A stretch of DNA of 64,000 nt from the NCBI RefSeq assembly GCF_000633255.1, contig NZ_AYMJ01000026.1:62001-126000 (forward strand). Reading direction: 5' to 3'. Positions 7,971-17,197 of this stretch are shown here, in pieces. The notes beneath the pieces are model-generated. The model ran no database searches and was not told the origin of the DNA. It worked only from the letters and a program-made list of their open reading frames with translations. Both the position numbers and the translations under genes were made by a program. This DNA is from Pseudomonas sp. H1h. Lineage in GTDB: Bacteria; Pseudomonadota; Gammaproteobacteria; Pseudomonadales; Pseudomonadaceae. Positions within the stretch are counted from its first letter, which is position 1. The number at the start of each line of letters is the position of its first letter.

Positions 7971-8435
7971 TCAGTACCAGTTCGGATCTTTCTTCAGCGT
8001 TTCCATCAACAGGTTCTGCATGCCCTGATTAGGTTTTCCGAGGAAGCGGTAGGTGGCATGTCGCGTAGGCGACTTGTCGGCCGGCAATCCTTCGGGCACA
8101 TCAACGAGCATGGCGTAGGCATCTTTCTTGTCGAAGCTGAACGCTACGATCAATCGGTGGTTCAGGCACTTGTCTGCGGATTCACAGAGCGGCCCGACCA
8201 GATACTTGTCGCCATCTTCCGTCACGGCATTCATCTGTTGGTCTGGTGTCCCGGACAGGTTCATCACCCATTCCGGCAGGCGCTCTTCATGCTTTACCAC
8301 GCCTTGCCAGGTTTCCCGGTATTGCGGGTCGGAGCTGAGCAGCTCGTTGACCCGCGCCTGGCCATCATTGGCCGCCATCGCCATGGCACTACCGCCCAGA
8401 AGCAGGGCGGCTGCCAGTGTCTTTAAACCAGTCAT
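7971..8435 (-). CDS. ivy: Ivy-family C-type lysozyme inhibitor
   Basis: This 154-residue protein has a signal peptide (MTGLKTLAAALLLGGSAMAMA). Its C-terminal half matches inhibitor of vertebrate lysozyme: a Cys-bounded loop in LCESADKCLNHRL, then FSFDKKDAYAMLVDVPEGL, KSPTRHATYRFLG and the ending ALL/LMETLKKDPNW. E. coli Ivy inserts a CKPHDC loop into the lysozyme active site. Here the loop is CESADKC, keeping the two cysteines but not the PHD core, so potency is uncertain. It probably acts in the periplasm and protects peptidoglycan from lysozyme or endogenous lytic enzymes. It begins 2 bases after the DUF1328 gene stop, so the two are co-transcribed. Confidence 0.8.
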   Translation of the reverse strand: MTGLKTLAAALLLGGSAMAMAANDGQARVNELLSSDPQYRETWQGVVKHEERLPEWVMNLSGTPDQQMNAVTEDGDKYLVGPLCESADKCLNHRLIVAFSFDKKDAYAMLVDVPEGLPADKSPTRHATYRFLGKPNQGMQNLLMETLKKDPNWY

Positions 8436-8437
8436 CG

Positions 8438-8602
8438 TTAACCTCGGCCGCGACGGCCAAAGAAGAAGGAAGCGATGAACATCACCAGGAACACGACAAA
8501 GAGAATCTTGGCGATACCCGTGGCGGTGCCCGCGATACCACCGAAGCCCAGTACGGCGGCGATGATGGCAATGATCAAGAATGTAATTGCCCAGCTCAAC
8601 AT
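8438..8602 (-). CDS. DUF1328 small membrane protein (YtjA-like)
   Basis: Translating the minus strand from ATG 8602 gives a 54-residue protein starting MLSWAITFLIIAIIAAVLGF and ending FFFGRRGRG. Two hydrophobic helices separated by GGIAGTATGIAK are characteristic of DUF1328. A good ribosome site (AAGGAG) precedes the ATG. Function is unknown; related genes are often stress-inducible. The stop codon lies 2 bases before the ivy-like start, indicating an operon. Confidence 0.9.
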   Translation of the reverse strand: MLSWAITFLIIAIIAAVLGFGGIAGTATGIAKILFVVFLVMFIASFFFGRRGRG

Positions 8603-8674
8603 GGTGATTCTCCTTACTTCTCTATTTAGGGGTGTTGCGTGTCCCGGCGCGATGCGCCCGAATTCGTCGGTTCG

Positions 8675-8956
8675 TCAGAAAACCCAGCGCTCTTCACGTG
8701 GCAGCTGATCCAGCGGCTGCGCCTGGTCGACTTCCATCATGCGCATCGAGGCGCTTTCGGCCTGGCTGCTGACGGCGCTGAAGTGCGTCTGCGTGCTGTG
8801 TTGAATCGAGATCAGCGGCTCAGGCTTCTGGCTGTTCTCCCAGCTCAGGTATTGCTGGCAGGCGATCAGGGTGATCAACAGAGCAAGTACGCCAAACAGA
8901 CCTTGCTGAATATGCAGTGGCGAGATACGCACTTGGGCGGCACGTTGGCGAGTCAT
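8675..8956 (-). CDS. Small single-pass membrane protein next to algB, function unknown
   Basis: The 93-residue protein has one membrane helix at about residues 18-36 (QQGLFGVLALLITLIACQQYL) after a short basic N-terminus, then a polar tail. I recognise no domain. Its position, between the ivy-like pair and algB, matches PA5482 of P. aeruginosa, also a hypothetical protein of similar size. It is transcribed away from algB and may be co-transcribed with the DUF1328-ivy pair, 72 bases downstream. Confidence 0.7.
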   Translation of the reverse strand: MTRQRAAQVRISPLHIQQGLFGVLALLITLIACQQYLSWENSQKPEPLISIQHSTQTHFSAVSSQAESASMRMMEVDQAQPLDQLPREERWVF

Positions 8957-9383
8957 CCTGGGTTCCTCACTCTTATTCGGTTGGGGCAGTCGGATCTGCC
9001 CGGGCTGAATGAGTTATTGCAGCCTGCATGCCAGTTTTTTATTTGAAAAATATTCAATAAAATCAATGTGTTATGGCTGAATGAAAAATCTGCTTGGACG
9101 CATCCTGCACGATGAGTCATCTACGGTCGTGCGTAATGCACGATTATTTCGTAGCAGATTTCATTCTTATTGAATTGAGAGCACGTCTCGGAGGTCAGAA
9201 AAGTACGCGGGCAACCATCGGCAGGTCGGTAATTGTTTAGAAACTCAACAAAATCAATGGATTGGCTGTCAGGGCAGGAGAGAGCTACCCTGCTATGGCT
9301 GACATCGTTCAGAATCGACCATGCAACTTGCCCGATTTTTCCGGGACTAATCCAAGACCAATCACATAAGGAGCGTAGGAAAA
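8957..9383. other. Intergenic region, divergent promoters for algB and the small membrane protein
   Basis: This stretch is visibly richer in A+T than its surroundings, especially 9038-9180. I see no gene. A short hairpin TCGTGC-GTAAT-GCACGA lies at 9127-9143. The algB ribosome site AAGGAGCG lies just before 9384. I cannot assign promoter elements with confidence. Confidence 0.5.
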
Positions 9384-10730
9384 ATGGAATCTGCCACTGA
9401 GCATCAAGGCCGCATTCTGCTGGTGGACGATGAGTCCGCCATCCTGCGTACCTTCCGTTACTGCCTCGAAGACGAAGGCTATACGGTGGCCACTGCCAAC
9501 AGCGCGGCGCAGGCCGACGCTTTGCTGCAACGCCAGGTCTTCGACCTGTGCTTCCTCGACTTGCGGCTGGGCGAAGACAACGGTCTCGACGTGCTGGCAC
9601 AGATGCGTATCCAGGCGCCGTGGATGCGCGTGGTGATCGTCACCGCGCACTCGGCCGTCGACACCGCCGTGGACGCGATCCAGGCTGGCGCCGCCGACTA
9701 TCTGGTCAAGCCGTGCAGCCCTGACCAGTTGCGTCTGGCCACCGCCAAGCAACTGGAAGTGCGTCAACTCTCGGCGCGTCTCGAAGCCCTCGAAGGCGAG
9801 ATCCGCAAACCCAAGGACGGTCTGGACTCTCACAGTCCGGCGATGAAAGTCGTGCTGGAAACCGCACGCCAGGTTGCCAGCACCGACGCCAACATTCTTA
9901 TTCTGGGCGAGTCCGGCACGGGTAAGGGCGAGTTGGCCCGGGCCATTCACGGCTGGAGCAAGCGCGAGAAAAAATCCTGCGTGACCATCAACTGCCCGTC
10001 GTTGACCGCCGAGCTGATGGAAAGCGAGCTGTTTGGCCACAGCCGCGGCGCATTTACCGGGGCCAGCGAAAGCACCTTGGGTCGCGTCAATCAGGCCGAC
10101 GGTGGCACGCTGTTTCTCGACGAAATCGGCGATTTTCCCCTGACATTACAGCCAAAGTTGCTGCGTTTCATTCAAGACAAGGAATACGAACGGGTAGGGG
10201 ATCCGGTGACTCGCCGCGCCGATGTGCGCATTCTTGCAGCGACCAACCTCAACCTTGAAGACATGGTGCGCGACGGGCGTTTCCGCGAGGACCTGTTGTA
10301 CCGCCTGAACGTGATCACCCTGCATCTGCCGCCGCTGCGCGAGCGCGCCGAAGACATCCTGACCCTGGCCGATCGCTTCCTCGCCCGTTTCGTCAAAGAA
10401 TATGCGCGTCCGGCCCGGGGCTTCAGCGACGAGGCACGTGAAGCGTTGCTGGGCTATCGCTGGCCGGGCAACATCCGTGAGCTGCGCAACGTGGTGGAGC
10501 GGGCAAGCATCATCTGCCCGCAGGAACGCGTGGAAATCAGTCACCTGGGCATGGCCGAACAACCGGCGAACAACGCACCACGGGTCGGCGCGGCGCTGAG
10601 CCTCGATGAACTGGAAAAAGCCCACATCGGCGCGGTACTGGCGACGGCTGGCACCCTCGATCAAGCGGCCAAGACCCTCGGCATCGACGCCTCGACCCTC
10701 TACCGCAAGCGCAAGCAGTACAACCTGTGA
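9384..10730 (+). CDS. algB: Alginate response regulator AlgB (NtrC family)
   Basis: This 448-residue protein has a receiver domain (residues 1-125) with phospho-acceptor Asp59 in CFLDLRLGEDNG. An AAA+ sigma-54 activator domain follows (about 145-375), with Walker A GESGTGKG, the GAFTGA sigma-54 contact loop, and Walker B GTLFLDEIGDF. A Fis-type helix-turn-helix is at the C-terminus (LDQAAKTLGIDASTLYRKRKQYNL). In P. aeruginosa AlgB activates algD for alginate synthesis and responds to KinB. Close identity of domain order and the following kinB gene support the name. The start is chosen for the AAGGAGCG ribosome site upstream. Confidence 0.95.
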   Translation: MESATEHQGRILLVDDESAILRTFRYCLEDEGYTVATANSAAQADALLQRQVFDLCFLDLRLGEDNGLDVLAQMRIQAPWMRVVIVTAHSAVDTAVDAIQAGAADYLVKPCSPDQLRLATAKQLEVRQLSARLEALEGEIRKPKDGLDSHSPAMKVVLETARQVASTDANILILGESGTGKGELARAIHGWSKREKKSCVTINCPSLTAELMESELFGHSRGAFTGASESTLGRVNQADGGTLFLDEIGDFPLTLQPKLLRFIQDKEYERVGDPVTRRADVRILAATNLNLEDMVRDGRFREDLLYRLNVITLHLPPLRERAEDILTLADRFLARFVKEYARPARGFSDEAREALLGYRWPGNIRELRNVVERASIICPQERVEISHLGMAEQPANNAPRVGAALSLDELEKAHIGAVLATAGTLDQAAKTLGIDASTLYRKRKQYNL

Positions 10731-10740
10731 GCGCGCGGCG

Positions 10741-12531
10741 ATGAAACTGGCGATGAAGTTGCGCACGCGCTTGTTCCTGAGCATCTCCGCGTTGATCACG
10801 GTGGCGTTGCTCGGGCTATTGCTCGGGCTGGTCAGTGTGATGCAGATGGCCGGGACTCAGGAAGCGTTGATCCGCAACAACTTCGTCACCCTCGATCTGG
10901 GACTCAAGCTGCGCCAGACCCTCGGCGATCAACTGATCATGATGCTTGCCGAAAAGCCCGATAACGCTGCGTTCGAAGCCTCGAAGCAGCATTATTTACA
11001 GCTTCTCGATCAAGGCATTGCCCAGGAGGAAGTCGGTGATGGTCGCCAATACAGCTTCAGTCAGGCCAAGGCCGATTACCAACGTTTCCTTCAGGCGTTC
11101 GATCAGGTACGTGACCCGGCCACTGCGTTGAGTGGCACCGGCGATTTGCGTGAGCGCTTCAACACGCTGCGCAACGGTCTGATTGCCGAACACAAGCATG
11201 CGCTCGACAACATCAACTCGGTGCAGCACGCCGCCCGTGACCGTGCGCTGTTGGTTGCCGGCCTGCTTGGACTGGTCGGGTTGGCCGTGTTGATCATCGG
11301 TTTTGTCACGGCGCATGCCATTGCCCGGCGCTTTGGTGCGCCGATCGAGGCGCTGGCCAAGGCCGCGGACAACATCGGCCAGGGTAATTTCGACGTGACC
11401 CTGCCGATTTCTTCGGCGATGGAAATGAACCAGCTGACCAAGCGCTTCGGCTTGATGGCCGAGGCGCTGCGTGAGCATCAGGCGACCAACGTCGACGAAC
11501 TGCTGGCTGGCCAGCAGCGTTTGCAGGCGGTGCTCGACAGCATCGACGATGGCTTGCTGATGATCGATCGCGATGGGCGTCTGGAGCACCTCAATCCGGT
11601 TGCCCAGCGCCAACTGGGCTGGGACAGTGATCGCTTGGGGCAGGGCCTGGGCACAGCGCTTGAGCGACCGGAACTCGACGCGCAGCTGCAACTGGTGCTG
11701 CGCGGCGGCACGCTGGAGCGTGCCCCGGAAGATTTGAGTATCGAAGTCGACGGCGAATCGCGCCTGCTGACTTACAGCCTGACCCCGGTCAGCCACACCC
11801 AGGGGCATATCCTCGGCGCGGTGATGGTGCTGCACGACGTCACCGAACAACGTGCTTTCGAGCGAGTGCGCAGTGAGTTCGTGCTGCGGGCCTCTCATGA
11901 GTTGCGCACACCGGTCACCGGCATGCACATGGCCTTCGGCCTGTTTCGCGAACGTGCGAAGTTTCCCGCGGATTCACGCGAGGCGGATCTGCTCGACACG
12001 GTCAACGAAGAGATGCAGCGCCTGATGCAGTTGATCAACGACCTGCTCAACTTCTCGCGCTATCAGAACGGTTTGCAGAAACTCACGCTGGCGCCATGTT
12101 CCATTGAAGACTTGCTGGCGCAGGCGCAATTGCGTTTTGCCGATTCGGCCGCGGGCAAAGGCATTGCCCTGAACGTCGAAGTGCAGGGACCGTTGCCGCG
12201 CTTGCAGGCCGATCAGACGCAACTCGACCGGGTGCTCGACAATTTGATCGACAACGCACTGCGCCATACTGCCCGCGACGGGCAGATTCGCCTGCAGGCG
12301 CGTCGGCATGGCGAACGGGTGATCATCAGCGTCGAGGACAACGGTGAAGGCATTGCCTACGGTCAGCAAGGACGGATCTTCGAGCCGTTCGTGCAGGTCG
12401 GGCGCAAGAAGGGCGGCGCCGGGCTCGGGTTGGCGCTGTGCAAGGAAATCGTCCAGTTGCACGGCGGGCGGATGGGTGTTTATTCGCGGCCGGGGCAGGG
12501 CACGCAGTTCTACATGGCGCTGGCGGTCTAG
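10741..12531 (+). CDS. kinB: Sensor histidine kinase KinB
   Basis: The ATG at 10741 lies 10 bases after algB stops; a second ATG at 10753 is possible. The 596-residue protein has two membrane helices (about 13-35 and 165-190) bracketing a periplasmic domain. It then has HAMP (about 190-245), a PAS domain (about 255-370), a HisKA domain with the phospho-His in RASHELRTPVTG, and HATPase motifs DNLIDNALRH, VEDNGEG and GAGLGLALC. KinB phosphorylates and dephosphorylates AlgB and affects alginate, RpoN-linked and virulence genes in P. aeruginosa. Its stop codon shares the palindrome CTAG with the stop of the convergent EAL gene. Confidence 0.94.
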   Translation: MKLAMKLRTRLFLSISALITVALLGLLLGLVSVMQMAGTQEALIRNNFVTLDLGLKLRQTLGDQLIMMLAEKPDNAAFEASKQHYLQLLDQGIAQEEVGDGRQYSFSQAKADYQRFLQAFDQVRDPATALSGTGDLRERFNTLRNGLIAEHKHALDNINSVQHAARDRALLVAGLLGLVGLAVLIIGFVTAHAIARRFGAPIEALAKAADNIGQGNFDVTLPISSAMEMNQLTKRFGLMAEALREHQATNVDELLAGQQRLQAVLDSIDDGLLMIDRDGRLEHLNPVAQRQLGWDSDRLGQGLGTALERPELDAQLQLVLRGGTLERAPEDLSIEVDGESRLLTYSLTPVSHTQGHILGAVMVLHDVTEQRAFERVRSEFVLRASHELRTPVTGMHMAFGLFRERAKFPADSREADLLDTVNEEMQRLMQLINDLLNFSRYQNGLQKLTLAPCSIEDLLAQAQLRFADSAAGKGIALNVEVQGPLPRLQADQTQLDRVLDNLIDNALRHTARDGQIRLQARRHGERVIISVEDNGEGIAYGQQGRIFEPFVQVGRKKGGAGLGLALCKEIVQLHGGRMGVYSRPGQGTQFYMALAV

Positions 12532-14144
12532 GCTTCGTCGTCCAGTCGACGGCCGGCAAGGCGCCGTCCACGGGTGATCAGCTCGATGAACTGCACCGCA
12601 CTCAGGGCCTGGGCGAACAGCCAGCCCTGACCGAACTTCACGCCTTCACTGCTGAGAAACACGGCTTGCGCTTCGTGCTCGATACCCTCGGCAATCACTT
12701 TCAGATCCAGTGCCTGCGCCATGTGGATGATGTGCGGCGCCACGCCGCTGCTGGCCGCGTCATGGCCGAGTGCGTCGATAAAGGCCTTGTCGATCTTCAG
12801 GCAATCCACCGGTAGCGTCTGCAGGTAGGCGAGGCTGCAATAGCCGGTGCCGAAGTCGTCGATCAGCACCTGATGGCCGACGTCGCGCAAGGCTTGCAGG
12901 TTCTCCCGTGCCACCACCACGTCGATCAACCCGCGCTCGGTGACTTCGAAGGCAATCTGCCGTGCCGCGACCCGGTGCAGGGTCAACAGTTTGGCCATGA
13001 CCTGGCCGATGCGCGGCACCATCACGTCGCATGCGGCGAGGTTGACCGAGATGTACAACTGCGGGTTGGCACGCAGCACCGGCCCCAGTTGCTCCAGCAG
13101 CCGCTGCAGGACGAAGTCGGTCATCTGGCGGATCTGTCCGGTGTTTTCCGCCATGGGAATGAACAGATCGGGGCTGGTCAGCGTGCCGTCCGGACGGCGC
13201 CAGCGCAGCAGGGCTTCGGCGCCCACGCAATTGCGGCTGTCGAGATCGAAAATCGGTTGATACAGCACCTGCAGCTCGCCACGACGGATCGCGCCCTGGA
13301 GCTCGGCGTCCAGCGACTGGCGCTGACGCACCAGCAAAAACACGAAGAACCCGGAAAATGCTCCCAACAGCAGGCAGCCGGGGACCATCCACCACCACAC
13401 CGTCGGAATGTGCATGCCACTGCGCGGGGTGATCAGCACCAACTGGTATTCCGGGTTGTTGGTGGGCATGCGGTAGATCAGTCGTGATTGAGTGACCTGC
13501 AGGGCCTCGCGGCTCTTCGGTGGCCAGACCTCGGTGGGTGGCCACGCCTGAGCAATGCCGAGTACCGGAATCGCCCGCTTGCCGTGATCCAGTACGACCA
13601 GCAGGCTGCTGTCCGGTGGCAGGTCGACCATGTCAGTCAAATGCCCGCGGGAGGTCGCCACACGGAAATTGCCGCGGCCGAGCATCAGGGCGGCACGGTT
13701 TTCATCGGGTTCGGTGGTGGTGTTGAGCCAGTAGCTGTAGGTCGGCCCTTTGATGTCCGGCGCACGGACGACCGACAGCCCCTCTTGCCGGGGGCGGTTG
13801 GAGCAGATTCGTGTGCCGTCCATGTAGGCCGCTTCATAGACGAAGCGATAATTGAAGGTGACCTGTTGCAGGGTGGCGATCATTTCGTCATCGCAACTGC
13901 GCAACGGCTGCGCTTCAAGGTCATCGAGGCTTTCGCGCAATTGCCCGAACAATTGTTCGAGGCGGGCCAGAAAACGCTCGCCCTGAGCGTTCATCTCCTG
14001 GCTTTCGTTTTGTTCTATCTGGCGCATGGCGAAGAACGTTCCGCCGGCGATCAACAGCGCAGCACTGAGGACAGCCGCGATCATCGCCAAAAACCAGGGG
14101 CGATAGAACCAGCTACGCAGCGTCTCTCGGGTAGCAACCATCAT
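12528..14144 (-). CDS. EAL-domain c-di-GMP phosphodiesterase with periplasmic CSS-type sensor
   Basis: The protein is 538 residues. A first membrane helix (about 15-40) is followed by a periplasmic region with cysteines in PLRSCDDEM and TRICSNRP, the pattern of the CSS-motif sensor domain. A second membrane helix lies near residues 240-265 (WWWMVPGCLLLGAFSGFFVFLL), and an EAL domain follows at about 280-525. Catalytic motifs are intact: GAEALLRW, DDFGTGYCSLAYL, KIDKAF and IAEGIEHEAQ. CSS/EAL proteins such as PdeC are redox-controlled through DsbA-type disulfides in E. coli, and dsbA lies 4 kb away. ATG 14141 is an alternative start. I do not recall a homologue at this site in PAO1. Confidence 0.9.
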   Translation of the reverse strand: MMVATRETLRSWFYRPWFLAMIAAVLSAALLIAGGTFFAMRQIEQNESQEMNAQGERFLARLEQLFGQLRESLDDLEAQPLRSCDDEMIATLQQVTFNYRFVYEAAYMDGTRICSNRPRQEGLSVVRAPDIKGPTYSYWLNTTTEPDENRAALMLGRGNFRVATSRGHLTDMVDLPPDSSLLVVLDHGKRAIPVLGIAQAWPPTEVWPPKSREALQVTQSRLIYRMPTNNPEYQLVLITPRSGMHIPTVWWWMVPGCLLLGAFSGFFVFLLVRQRQSLDAELQGAIRRGELQVLYQPIFDLDSRNCVGAEALLRWRRPDGTLTSPDLFIPMAENTGQIRQMTDFVLQRLLEQLGPVLRANPQLYISVNLAACDVMVPRIGQVMAKLLTLHRVAARQIAFEVTERGLIDVVVARENLQALRDVGHQVLIDDFGTGYCSLAYLQTLPVDCLKIDKAFIDALGHDAASSGVAPHIIHMAQALDLKVIAEGIEHEAQAVFLSSEGVKFGQGWLFAQALSAVQFIELITRGRRLAGRRLDDEA

Positions 14145-14217
14145 GGAATATCCGAAGAATTACCAATGAGTTATAGCTGCTGATTGCGTTTTCGCCCTGA
14201 CCGTCGGGCGGGCGTCA

Positions 14218-14997
14218 TTATTTTGTCTGGTTGAGTACCAGCAACAACGCGGCCGTTTGCGCGTCCGGCGTGCCGTCGAAGCGCGAAGGGCGGTAGTGCA
14301 TCTGGAAGGCCGCCAGTACGTGGCGGGTCGCGACGTCCAGCTCGCCGGTTTGCGGGGTGTCGTAACCGACGCGCGCCAGTTGCGCCTGGAACCAGCTGAT
14401 GCTCGGCAGCTCGGCGTTGAACTGCGCCTGCTGACGCGCCACCGCTTGTTCATTGGGCCACACACCCAGGCCTTCGGCCGCCAGGCGTTTCCATGGGAAC
14501 AATGGGCCCGGGTCGAGTTTGCGCAGCGGCGCGATGTCACTGTGGCCGATGATGTGGCGCGGGCTGATGGCCTGACGCTTGCTGATGTCCTTGAGCAGGA
14601 CGATCAGCGATTGAATCTGCGCTTCGCTGTACGGGAACCACAGGCGCCCGGTCGGCGTGTCCTTGAAGCCCGGGTTGACGATTTCGATGCCGATCGAGCT
14701 GGAGTTAAGCCAGGTCCGGCCCTGCCATTCGCTTTCTCCGGCGTGCCACGCGCGCAGGTTTTCATCCATCAGTTGGTAGATGGTGCCGCTCTTGTCGTCG
14801 CCGATCAGGTAGTGGCTGCTGACTTCGCCGTGGGTCAGCAGTTGCAGCGAGCGGGCGAGAGAGGCGGAGGTGTAGTGCACGATCACGAACTGGACGCGGC
14901 TGTCGTGATTGGCCGAAGGATGGCTGGTGTCGTAACGGGGGCCGCTGGCACAACCGGCCAGGACGAGCAGCGACGCGAGGAGGGCAAAAAATTTCAT
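14218..14997 (-). CDS. ampDh2: Periplasmic N-acetylmuramoyl-L-alanine amidase AmpDh2-like lipoprotein
   Basis: The start is ATG 14997 (MKFFALLASLLVLAGCAS), giving 259 residues with a lipobox LAGC. The amidase_2 domain (about 40-180) has the zinc ligands His in FVIVHYTSA, His in IIGHSDIAP and Asp in KLDPGPLFPW. A peptidoglycan-binding domain follows (about 200-259; DTPQTGELDVATRHVLAAFQMHYRP). The enzyme should cleave the bond between MurNAc and the stem peptide in the periplasm. Position next to kinB and the GGDEF gene matches AmpDh2 (PA5485), one of three AmpD homologues affecting AmpC induction in P. aeruginosa. Confidence 0.9.
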   Translation of the reverse strand: MKFFALLASLLVLAGCASGPRYDTSHPSANHDSRVQFVIVHYTSASLARSLQLLTHGEVSSHYLIGDDKSGTIYQLMDENLRAWHAGESEWQGRTWLNSSSIGIEIVNPGFKDTPTGRLWFPYSEAQIQSLIVLLKDISKRQAISPRHIIGHSDIAPLRKLDPGPLFPWKRLAAEGLGVWPNEQAVARQQAQFNAELPSISWFQAQLARVGYDTPQTGELDVATRHVLAAFQMHYRPSRFDGTPDAQTAALLLVLNQTK

Positions 14998-15097
14998 GGC
15001 GGAAGGCAGTACACGCAAGACAATAATGCAACAGTGTAACGTACTGCCTTGCCTATCGACGGCCAACGGGCTGATTTAAACAAAATGGAACAATTGC

Positions 15098-17197
15098 TCA
15101 GCCCAGCTCGATCCGGTTGCGCCCGGCATTTTTCGCCCGATACAGCGCCTGATCGGCTCTTTTGAGCACCAGATCGCTGTGTTCTCCCGGCCGGAATGAC
15201 GCCAGCCCCATGGAAATGGTGATCGTCACCCGTTCACCCTTGAAGTGAAACGGGCAGGCTTCGATTGCTGCGCGCAGGGTTTCCAGCAGTTTGGCACCTA
15301 CGGCAGGGGGGGTGGCCGGCAACAGCAAGACAAACTCCTCACCGCCAAAGCGGGCAATGAAGTCTGAGCCGCGCAGGCGTTTGCGCAACACCGTGGCGAT
15401 GATCTTCAGCACCTTGTCTCCGGCCAGATGGCCGTAGTTGTCGTTGATCCGCTTGAAGTGATCGAGGTCGAGCATCGCCAGGCTCAAGGTGTTGCCGTGT
15501 TGCTGCCACTGCTTGATCTCGTGTTCGAGCCGTTCGCTCCACGCGGCGCGGTTGGGCAAACCGGTGAGCGGGTCGATCAAGGCTTTCTGGCGTTGTTCTT
15601 CCAGGTGCTCACGGAAACCCAAGGCTTCCTGCTCCATGTGCGCCACGCGCTCGGCCAGGCCCTTGAGGCGTGCAGCCACTTCCTGCTCGCGAGCATCGCG
15701 TTGTTTCTGGTGCTGGTCCATGGTGCCGAGCAGGCCTTCGAGATGGTTCTCCAGCACTTGCTTGAGGTCATCCAGATCGGCGGCTTCCTGCACGCTGGTC
15801 TGCAGGCCGTCGACCTGTTCGCGGATCTGCGTGTCCATCGCCCGTGCCGCCGAGCTGTTGTCGGCGTGGCCTTCACTGGCGGCCTGCAGATTGCTCTGGA
15901 ATGCTTCGAGGCGCTCGTTGAGCTGTTGCAGATAGACTTCGAATTCATGCTGGCCGCTGTCGGTGATTGCCAGCATCAACGTCGCAAGATCGTCGAGAAT
16001 CGGCAGCAGTTCGTACCAGTTCAGACCATTTTTCAATCGATCGCGCATTGCCTCTGCCTGCGGGCGATGGCGCTCGGGCAGGGTCAGGTCGTCGAGTAAC
16101 CCGATCAGTGTGTCTTCGATGTGCTTGGCCACCGAGCTGTACGACGGTTCGGGCGAGTCGGGCAGGGCGTAGAGGATGTCCTGCTCGGACTGCTCCGGAT
16201 CGATGGCGGCCAGAGCCTGGGCGATAGGTTCGGGCAGAGGCAGGCTGTCGAGCAAAAGCGGTGTCGGGATCGGATGGTCTGCGGGGTGGATCAACTCGTC
16301 GGGATTGATCGCAGTCGCAGGGATTGGCGCTGCAATCGGGGCGGCTGGTGCTACGGCCTCGGCTTCCGGCTCGGGTGCCGAGAGCGTGGGGGCGACAACG
16401 GGTTGGGTGACCGTCTCGACAGCAATGACCGGCGGCATGAAAGAAACGATGGGCGGTTCGGTGTGAGCTTGCTCGGCGGGCGCCTGCCGAGGGTTAGCCT
16501 CCGGCGTTTGCGCGACGGGGGCTGCCAGGTTCGGTGCGGGCGGAGTCGGCTCGAGGGGGGCTGTCTGCACAGTTTCGGGCGCCATGTGTTCAGCGCCGGT
16601 TGGAGTTGGCACAGGTGCTTGAGGCTGATCCGCTACCGGCGGCGTTTCTTGCGTTGCGGGAGTCTCTTCATTGTCGCGACTGCCGAACAAACGCTGCAGA
16701 AATCCCGGGCGATCTGGTTCGGCGGGCGTTTCCAGCTGGTGCAACGCCTTGCCCTGCAAACCACTGAGCTCGCTCAGCAGCAGTGGCATCTCCCGCGCCT
16801 GGCCGACCCGGCTGTCGAGTTGCTTGGCAAATTTTTTCAGCGGCTGCGCCACTTCCCGAGGCAATGGCAGGGCTTGCAGTTGGCTGACCAGCGCGGTCAG
16901 CGCGGTGCTGACCTGATCGATGCGGGTCTCGCGCCGCTGTTCGGAGTCGAGCACAGCCTTTTCCAGGCGCGGCAACAGGGCGGCGAGGCCGGCGTCCATG
17001 TCGTCCGTGCGCACCACATCGCGCATCTCTTTCATGCACTGATCGACGACCTTGTCGGTGCCTTCGGCTGCGAGGGTGCTGCGCACCAGGCCGCGACGCA
17101 GCAAGTCGAGCCTTGCGGCCCAGCGCCGTTCGAGCTTGTCCTGCTGTTCGATGCTTTTGAGGTACTTCTCTTTCCAGCGCTGGGCTTCGTCGCTCAT
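15098..17197 (-). CDS. GGDEF-domain diguanylate cyclase (DgcH-like)
   Basis: The protein is 699 residues with no membrane segment. The N-terminal helical domain (1-160) is followed by a long Pro/Ala-rich linker (about 165-300). A second helical region and a coiled coil follow (about 480-525; QKQRDAREQEVAARLKGLAE). The GGDEF domain is at about 530-699 with an intact active site RFGGEEFVLLLPA and substrate motif DLDHFKRINDNYGHLAGD. It should make c-di-GMP from GTP. I see no RxxD inhibitory site five residues before the motif. It matches PA5487 (DgcH) by position. Its ATG overlaps the stop of the upstream endonuclease/phosphatase gene. Confidence 0.92.
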   Translation of the reverse strand: MSDEAQRWKEKYLKSIEQQDKLERRWAARLDLLRRGLVRSTLAAEGTDKVVDQCMKEMRDVVRTDDMDAGLAALLPRLEKAVLDSEQRRETRIDQVSTALTALVSQLQALPLPREVAQPLKKFAKQLDSRVGQAREMPLLLSELSGLQGKALHQLETPAEPDRPGFLQRLFGSRDNEETPATQETPPVADQPQAPVPTPTGAEHMAPETVQTAPLEPTPPAPNLAAPVAQTPEANPRQAPAEQAHTEPPIVSFMPPVIAVETVTQPVVAPTLSAPEPEAEAVAPAAPIAAPIPATAINPDELIHPADHPIPTPLLLDSLPLPEPIAQALAAIDPEQSEQDILYALPDSPEPSYSSVAKHIEDTLIGLLDDLTLPERHRPQAEAMRDRLKNGLNWYELLPILDDLATLMLAITDSGQHEFEVYLQQLNERLEAFQSNLQAASEGHADNSSAARAMDTQIREQVDGLQTSVQEAADLDDLKQVLENHLEGLLGTMDQHQKQRDAREQEVAARLKGLAERVAHMEQEALGFREHLEEQRQKALIDPLTGLPNRAAWSERLEHEIKQWQQHGNTLSLAMLDLDHFKRINDNYGHLAGDKVLKIIATVLRKRLRGSDFIARFGGEEFVLLLPATPPAVGAKLLETLRAAIEACPFHFKGERVTITISMGLASFRPGEHSDLVLKRADQALYRAKNAGRNRIELG

